Assembly (NCBI RefSeq): GCF_021647475.1 | Contig: NZ_JAKIUR010000052.1 | Location: forward strand, 1 to 19,311 | From: Lutibacter sp. | GTDB lineage: Bacteria > Bacteroidota > Bacteroidia > Flavobacteriales > Flavobacteriaceae | Length of the DNA stretch: 19,311 nt | Direction of reading: 5' to 3' | Shown: one piece after another, positions 15,260-19,311 of the stretch | Layout: each line of letters starts with the position of its first letter | Position numbering within the stretch: the stretch's first letter is position 1 | Made by a program: the position numbers and the translations under genes | Notes under the pieces: model-generated | The model's database searches: none | Told to the model about the DNA's origin: nothing | The model's input: only the letters and a program-made list of their open reading frames with translations

Positions 15260-15826
15260 ATGAAAACGAATCAAATTCAATCGGTTAAAATTATTAACGT
15301 TTTACTAAAGAAAGTTTTAATTATAATTTTTGGATTATTAGTTTTTGGGAATGTTTATTCCCAAAATGTTAATTGTAATTCAAAATTAAAAGTTGTTAAT
15401 AATCAGAATAGCAAAAAAGCTGGAGAGTCAGGGGTTTCTTATCGATTAAAACTTACTAATACAGGTTTTGATGCTACAACCTATAAAATTAAATTGGTTA
15501 ATGATAATACAGTAACGAGTGTACAATCAATCTCTAAAAATAATCAAATAAATATTAGTGGAGAATTTTATAATGTTTCACTAAAAAAGATGAAATCTTT
15601 AAATAGAACTACTACATATAACAATAAAAATGGAGATACAAATGAAAATGAAATTGAAATCTTTTTAAATGGAAAAGAATCAAAAACATTTATTGTTAAA
15701 ATGAAAACACCAGTTGGTGCAAAATTTGGATCTATAAATAAATCGGAAGTTAAAGTAACTTCAGATAAATGTAAAAATAAAACAATTAGTGTTGTTCTAA
15801 ATACTGAAATAATTGATGGCGAATAG
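15260..15826 (+). CDS. Small secreted protein of unknown function, upstream of the adhesin
   Basis: A 188-residue protein that I do not recognise. Residues 1-35 form a long signal peptide (basic MKTNQIQSVKIINVLLKK, hydrophobic VLIIIFGLLVFGNV, cleavage near YSQ). The mature part is about 150 residues of predicted beta strands: KLTNTGFDATTYKIKLVND looks like an Ig-like or DUF11-type 'conserved repeat' strand pattern, followed by a Lys/Asn/Thr-rich middle and SEVKVTSDKCKNK near the end. Two cysteines in the mature chain (C39 and one near residue 172) could form a disulfide. The adhesin gene starts 45 bp downstream with no terminator between, so the two are probably cotranscribed and the product may be a partner or an anchoring or chaperone-like helper for the adhesin. 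That role is inference only. The ATG is preceded by no strong ribosome binding site, as is common in this phylum. Confidence 0.8.
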   Translation: MKTNQIQSVKIINVLLKKVLIIIFGLLVFGNVYSQNVNCNSKLKVVNNQNSKKAGESGVSYRLKLTNTGFDATTYKIKLVNDNTVTSVQSISKNNQINISGEFYNVSLKKMKSLNRTTTYNNKNGDTNENEIEIFLNGKESKTFIVKMKTPVGAKFGSINKSEVKVTSDKCKNKTISVVLNTEIIDGE

Positions 15827-15871
15827 CTAGCCATTATCTAATAAAATAGGCCTTAACCTAAATTATTTATT

Positions 15872-18800
15872 ATGAAAAGAAAATTACTTACTCAAAAAAA
15901 TATAGTACAAAACATAAAAGGTATCGCTTTTATGCTTTTTGTATTCATAAACTCATTTCAACTTTTTAGTCAACAAGTTGTTGATGACCATATAACCATA
16001 AATAAAACAATTACAAATAATACCACTGGTTGTAATTTATTTGATGTTGAATTATCTATAACAGGTAATGCTCCTGAGAGACCAATTGAGGTTATGCTTA
16101 TAATTGACACCTCTGGTAGTATGGGTTGGGATATTCCAAATGATCCAAAAAATTCTTTAGAATATGCTCAAGATGCGGCAAATGATTTTATAACCAATAT
16201 TTTTAATGCAACAAATAATCCTACAGGTTTAAATAAAGTAGGTATTGTGAGTTATGGTGCAAATGCAACATTACAAACAGGTTTAATTTCAAATGCAAGT
16301 ACGTTACATTCTAAAATAAATAATTTAAGTGCTGGCGGATGGACTAATATTTCACAAGGTCTTGATTTTGCAAAAAATGAATTAGCTAATAATGGCACGC
16401 ATGATTGTTCAACTATTAGATCTATTATTTTATTAACAGATGGTGTGGCAACCGCTGCTCCAGGGTGTTCAGATGGAAATAATAATCAATGTGCTATTGA
16501 TGCAGCAATTGCATCAGGTATTGCTGCTCAAAGCGAAACAATAAGTGGAACAGTTTACGACACAAACATTTATTCAGTAGGTTTATTTGGAGGTATTGAT
16601 GGAAGTGATCAAACAACTGGCGAAAACACATTAGACCAAATTCAAAATAGTGGTTTATATATTACTGAAAGTGCAGCTGATTTAACAGGCATTTATAATC
16701 AAATTTTAGGACAATTATCTTGGGCCGCTAAGCAAATTTCACCAAGTCAGGCATTGGTTTCTGATGTTTTAGGTACTGGTTTTACATTAGTTCCGGGATC
16801 CTTAAATCCTTCAAAAGGAACAGCAAGTGAAATTGTTACTGGAGTTATAGGTTGGTTTATGGATGTTGTAAATACAGAAACAGTTACTTTAAAATATACA
16901 ATAGAAGCGGATTCTAATTCATGTGGACAATCTGTTGCAGGTACTTCTCAAATTAATTATGAAGATGCGTATTGTAATATTCAAAATGTTGAATTTGATA
17001 ATCCAACTTTTTGTGTTCCTTGTCCAACAGTAACTTCAAATTTAACACAAACAGATTGTTCTAGTGTAGTAAGTTACTCAGGTTCTGTAACAGATGATTC
17101 TTCATGTTCAGGATCAATAAACTATTCTTATTTATGGGAATTTTATGTTGATGGTGTAATAGATAATAGTTTAACTTCCAGTACTTTAAATGGCAGTATT
17201 GATTTAGGAGCTATTTCTGCGAATAAACAAGTAAAAGGAGTTTTAAAAGTATCAGCTGAAACTTCAAATGGTTGTTTTTCTTTTGATGACAAGGCTATAA
17301 CAAATGAAATTACAGTTTTTCCTGAACCTAGTTTAGTAATTACAAATCCAACTGCAGTTTGTTCGCCAAATACAGTTGATTTAACGGTCTCTGATGTAAC
17401 ACAAGGAAGTGATGCAGGAACTTTTACTTATTTTACAGATATTGCTTTAACAATAACATTAGCTAACCCAAACGCAGTTACTACTTCAGGAACATATTAT
17501 ATTCAATTAACAAATAATAATGGTTGTACTATTTCAAAACCAGTTACTGTTGTAATTAATCCATTACCTACAGCTACAGTTAGTTATTCAGGTTCACCAT
17601 ATTGTGCAATAGGAACAGCTGCTGTTACTCAAACAGGGCAAATAGGAGGAACTTATAGTTCAACATCTGGACTTGTTATTGATAGCTCTTCAGGTTTAAT
17701 AAATTTAGAAACAAGCACCCCAGGAGATTATTCTGTAATATATACTTTTAGTAATGGTACTTGTATAAATATGACAACAACTAGTGTAACTATAAATCCA
17801 TTACCAGTTGGGACAGATAAAGAGTTAACTATTGATAGTGGAGATTCATTGAATGAAATTCTATTAGCAGATATTTCAAGTTCAACTTTTTCATGGCAAG
17901 CCACTGATAATCCAAATATTGTTGGGGAAACAACTTCAGCAAGTACTTCTTCAAGTATAACAGATACTTTAACTAATTTAACGGGTTCTATTCAAGATGT
18001 TGTTTATACAATTACTCCAACTTCACCACTAAATTGCTCAGGAGATTCATTTACAATTACAGTACATGTAAATCCTAAATTACCTACAATTAGTATTAAC
18101 GATCAACTTAATATTTCTGAAGGAAGTACAGCTAATTTTATAGCAACACTTAGTAATACCTATATATATGATGTTACTTTTTTAGTGAGTACCACAGACG
18201 GCACAGCAGTTGCACCAGGAGATTATACTCCTTTTAGTGGAGTGAGCTATACAATTCCAGCAGGATCAACTCAAGTTACTATTCCAGTAACTATTAATAA
18301 TGATAATGTTTATGAAACTACTGAAGATTATCAAGTTGTTTTATCAGATGTTAAAATTTCTACAACAAATGTACCTATAACTACTACAGATTTAGTAGGT
18401 GATGGTTCTATTATAAATACAACTACAGCACCAACAGTAAGTGTAGAGGCAACCATTCCAAATGCGAGTGAACCCAATACAAATGGAGAATTCACAGTAA
18501 GTTTACCAACAGGAGTAACGGTAAGCACAGCAACGGAAGTAACTTTTACAGTAACAGGAACAGCAGACAATGGAGCAGATTATACGGCAATACTAGTAAC
18601 GGTAACCATACCAGCTAATACTAATAGTGTAACAATTTCAGTGGATGTTATAGACGATAATATTTTAGAAGGTGATGAAACAGTTATTATTACCTTACAA
18701 TCTACTGATAATACGAATATAGGAGTGAATACTTCACTAGCAACAGTAACGATTGGAGATGATGATTCAGTAAGTGTATCGATAGCTGATGCAGCAGACG

Positions 18801-19311
18801 TTAGTGAAGGCACAAGTTCAGTATTTACGGTGACCTTAACGGGCAATATCCAAGATGCATTGACGGTAGACTTCACGACCAATGATGGCAGTGCAGTAGC
18901 ACCGGGCGATTACACCGCACAAAGTGGTATGGTGACCTTCCCATCGGGATCATCAGATGGCGACACCCAAACCATTACAGTAGTAACAATCAATGACAAT
19001 ACTTCCGAACCAACGGAGAACTATACGGTAAGTTTATCGAACCTGCAAAGTACAGGCTCAGCGAGTATAGGAACCTCAGTAGGGACAGGAACTATTTTAG
19101 ACAACACCAGTGGAAACAGTGTGAGTGTATCGATTTCAGATGCAGCAGACGTTAGTGAAGGCACAAGTTCAGTATTTACGGTGACCTTAACGGGCAATAT
19201 CCAAGATGCATTGACGGTAGACTTCACGACCAATGATGGCAGTGCAGTAGCACCGGGCGATTACACCGCACAAAGTGGTATGGTGACCTTCCCATCGGGA
19301 TCATCAGATGG
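15872..19311 (+). CDS. Large adhesin-like surface protein with VWA and Calx-beta repeats (C-terminus beyond the right edge)
   Basis: An open frame of 1146 codons to the window end. A signal peptide (about 1-34, KGIAFMLFVFINSFQLFSQ) is followed by a von Willebrand factor A domain at about 70-295. Its MIDAS metal site is complete: D79-T-S81-G-S83, T158 in GGWTNI and D190 in LLTDG. Next is a DUF11/Ig-like segment (about 300-385). Then come Cys-containing Ig/PKD-like modules (about 390-730) separated by VVINPLPT and VTINPLPV linkers. From about 735 there are Calx-beta domains starting near residues 735, 852, 966 and 1083, the last cut by the edge. VWA with an intact MIDAS binds protein ligands through a divalent metal, and Calx-beta binds calcium, so a calcium-dependent adhesin for surface or cell contact is likely. 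Type IX secretion is expected but the sorting domain is not in view. From about 18430 base composition rises sharply. Confidence 0.9.
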   Translation, partial: MKRKLLTQKNIVQNIKGIAFMLFVFINSFQLFSQQVVDDHITINKTITNNTTGCNLFDVELSITGNAPERPIEVMLIIDTSGSMGWDIPNDPKNSLEYAQDAANDFITNIFNATNNPTGLNKVGIVSYGANATLQTGLISNASTLHSKINNLSAGGWTNISQGLDFAKNELANNGTHDCSTIRSIILLTDGVATAAPGCSDGNNNQCAIDAAIASGIAAQSETISGTVYDTNIYSVGLFGGIDGSDQTTGENTLDQIQNSGLYITESAADLTGIYNQILGQLSWAAKQISPSQALVSDVLGTGFTLVPGSLNPSKGTASEIVTGVIGWFMDVVNTETVTLKYTIEADSNSCGQSVAGTSQINYEDAYCNIQNVEFDNPTFCVPCPTVTSNLTQTDCSSVVSYSGSVTDDSSCSGSINYSYLWEFYVDGVIDNSLTSSTLNGSIDLGAISANKQVKGVLKVSAETSNGCFSFDDKAITNEITVFPEPSLVITNPTAVCSPNTVDLTVSDVTQGSDAGTFTYFTDIALTITLANPNAVTTSGTYYIQLTNNNGCTISKPVTVVINPLPTATVSYSGSPYCAIGTAAVTQTGQIGGTYSSTSGLVIDSSSGLINLETSTPGDYSVIYTFSNGTCINMTTTSVTINPLPVGTDKELTIDSGDSLNEILLADISSSTFSWQATDNPNIVGETTSASTSSSITDTLTNLTGSIQDVVYTITPTSPLNCSGDSFTITVHVNPKLPTISINDQLNISEGSTANFIATLSNTYIYDVTFLVSTTDGTAVAPGDYTPFSGVSYTIPAGSTQVTIPVTINNDNVYETTEDYQVVLSDVKISTTNVPITTTDLVGDGSIINTTTAPTVSVEATIPNASEPNTNGEFTVSLPTGVTVSTATEVTFTVTGTADNGADYTAILVTVTIPANTNSVTISVDVIDDNILEGDETVIITLQSTDNTNIGVNTSLATVTIGDDDSVSVSIADAADVSEGTSSVFTVTLTGNIQDALTVDFTTNDGSAVAPGDYTAQSGMVTFPSGSSDGDTQTITVVTINDNTSEPTENYTVSLSNLQSTGSASIGTSVGTGTILDNTSGNSVSVSISDAADVSEGTSSVFTVTLTGNIQDALTVDFTTNDGSAVAPGDYTAQSGMVTFPSGSSD
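18788..19311 (+). repeat. Calx-beta tandem DNA repeat, 351-bp period
   Basis: Within the adhesin gene, 18788-18960 and 19139-19311 are identical over all 173 bp up to the window edge. The period is 351 bp (117 codons), one Calx-beta domain. Immediately before the identical stretch the copies differ (GATAGCT versus GATTTCA). The true length of the identity and the number of copies cannot be told because the window stops inside the second copy. Confidence 0.95.

Noticed and set aside
15568..15834. An 88-residue minus-strand open frame over the small secreted protein
   Set aside because: The plus strand has a clear signal peptide and fits an operon with the adhesin; the antisense product is F/S-rich and has no supporting site.
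15872..16760. VWA protein considered as part of a defence or MoxR-type ATPase system
   Set aside because: It has an N-terminal signal peptide and extracellular Ig and Calx-beta modules, with no MoxR ATPase nearby, so a surface adhesin is the better reading.
18331..19233. Three long open frames on the minus strand with Val/Thr/Ser-rich products, two of them sharing the same start sequence
   Set aside because: They lie antisense to the in-frame, domain-supported adhesin. The shared start only mirrors the 351-bp tandem repeat.
18788..19311. Direct repeats considered as a CRISPR array
   Set aside because: The period is 351 bp, the repeats are coding and in frame, and there are no short unique spacers or cas genes.

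Overview
The window looks like a chromosomal segment from a member of the Flavobacteriia (Bacteroidota); I cannot name the genus. The evidence is AT-rich DNA, promoters of the Bacteroidota type (TTTG at -33 and TAnnTTTG at -7), a type B L31 gene, pdhA-pdhC adjacent without pdhB, lipoproteins, and large multi-domain surface proteins of the kind exported by type IX secretion. Two intergenic inverted repeats also resemble dispersed repeats I recall from flavobacterial genomes. I see no tRNA, rRNA, CRISPR array, intact transposase or phage gene.

Layout. (1) 1-1294, minus: the N-terminal part of a secreted propeller-like/PKD surface protein that runs off the left edge. (2) 6740 down to 1430, minus: a tight five-gene run, in transcription order a beta-helix lipoprotein, a short-chain dehydrogenase, a SprT-like metalloprotease, mannose-1-phosphate guanylyltransferase and a DUF389 membrane protein. 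The first four junctions are a 1-bp overlap, 3 bp, 3 bp and 14 bp. (3) 6741-7022: an intergenic inverted repeat. (4) 7023-8432: divergent genes for a glutaminyl-peptide cyclotransferase lipoprotein and ribosomal protein L31 type B, fired from overlapping mirror-image promoters. (5) 8593-12255, plus: an accessory catabolic-looking cluster of an unusual three-part regulator (DUF4242, a degenerate cyclase-like domain, AraC-type DNA-binding domain), a nitrilase with a full catalytic triad, and a monocovalent-type FAD-linked oxidoreductase. (6) 12256-12528: a second inverted repeat and the terminator of the next operon. (7) 14791 down to 12529, minus: pdhA and pdhC, central carbon metabolism. (8) 14792-15259: a non-coding stretch with hairpins and a possible insertion-sequence end. 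(9) 15260-19311, plus: a small secreted protein, then a giant adhesin-like protein (signal peptide, VWA with intact MIDAS, Ig/PKD-like modules, Calx-beta repeats) cut by the right edge.

Most of the window is ordinary. The two parts most worth a second look are the regulator-nitrilase-oxidoreductase cluster, whose regulator architecture I do not recognise as a described type, and the Calx-beta tandem repeats of the adhesin, which are identical at DNA level over at least 173 bp and much richer in GC than the rest of the gene. No wholly new system is proven by the sequence alone.
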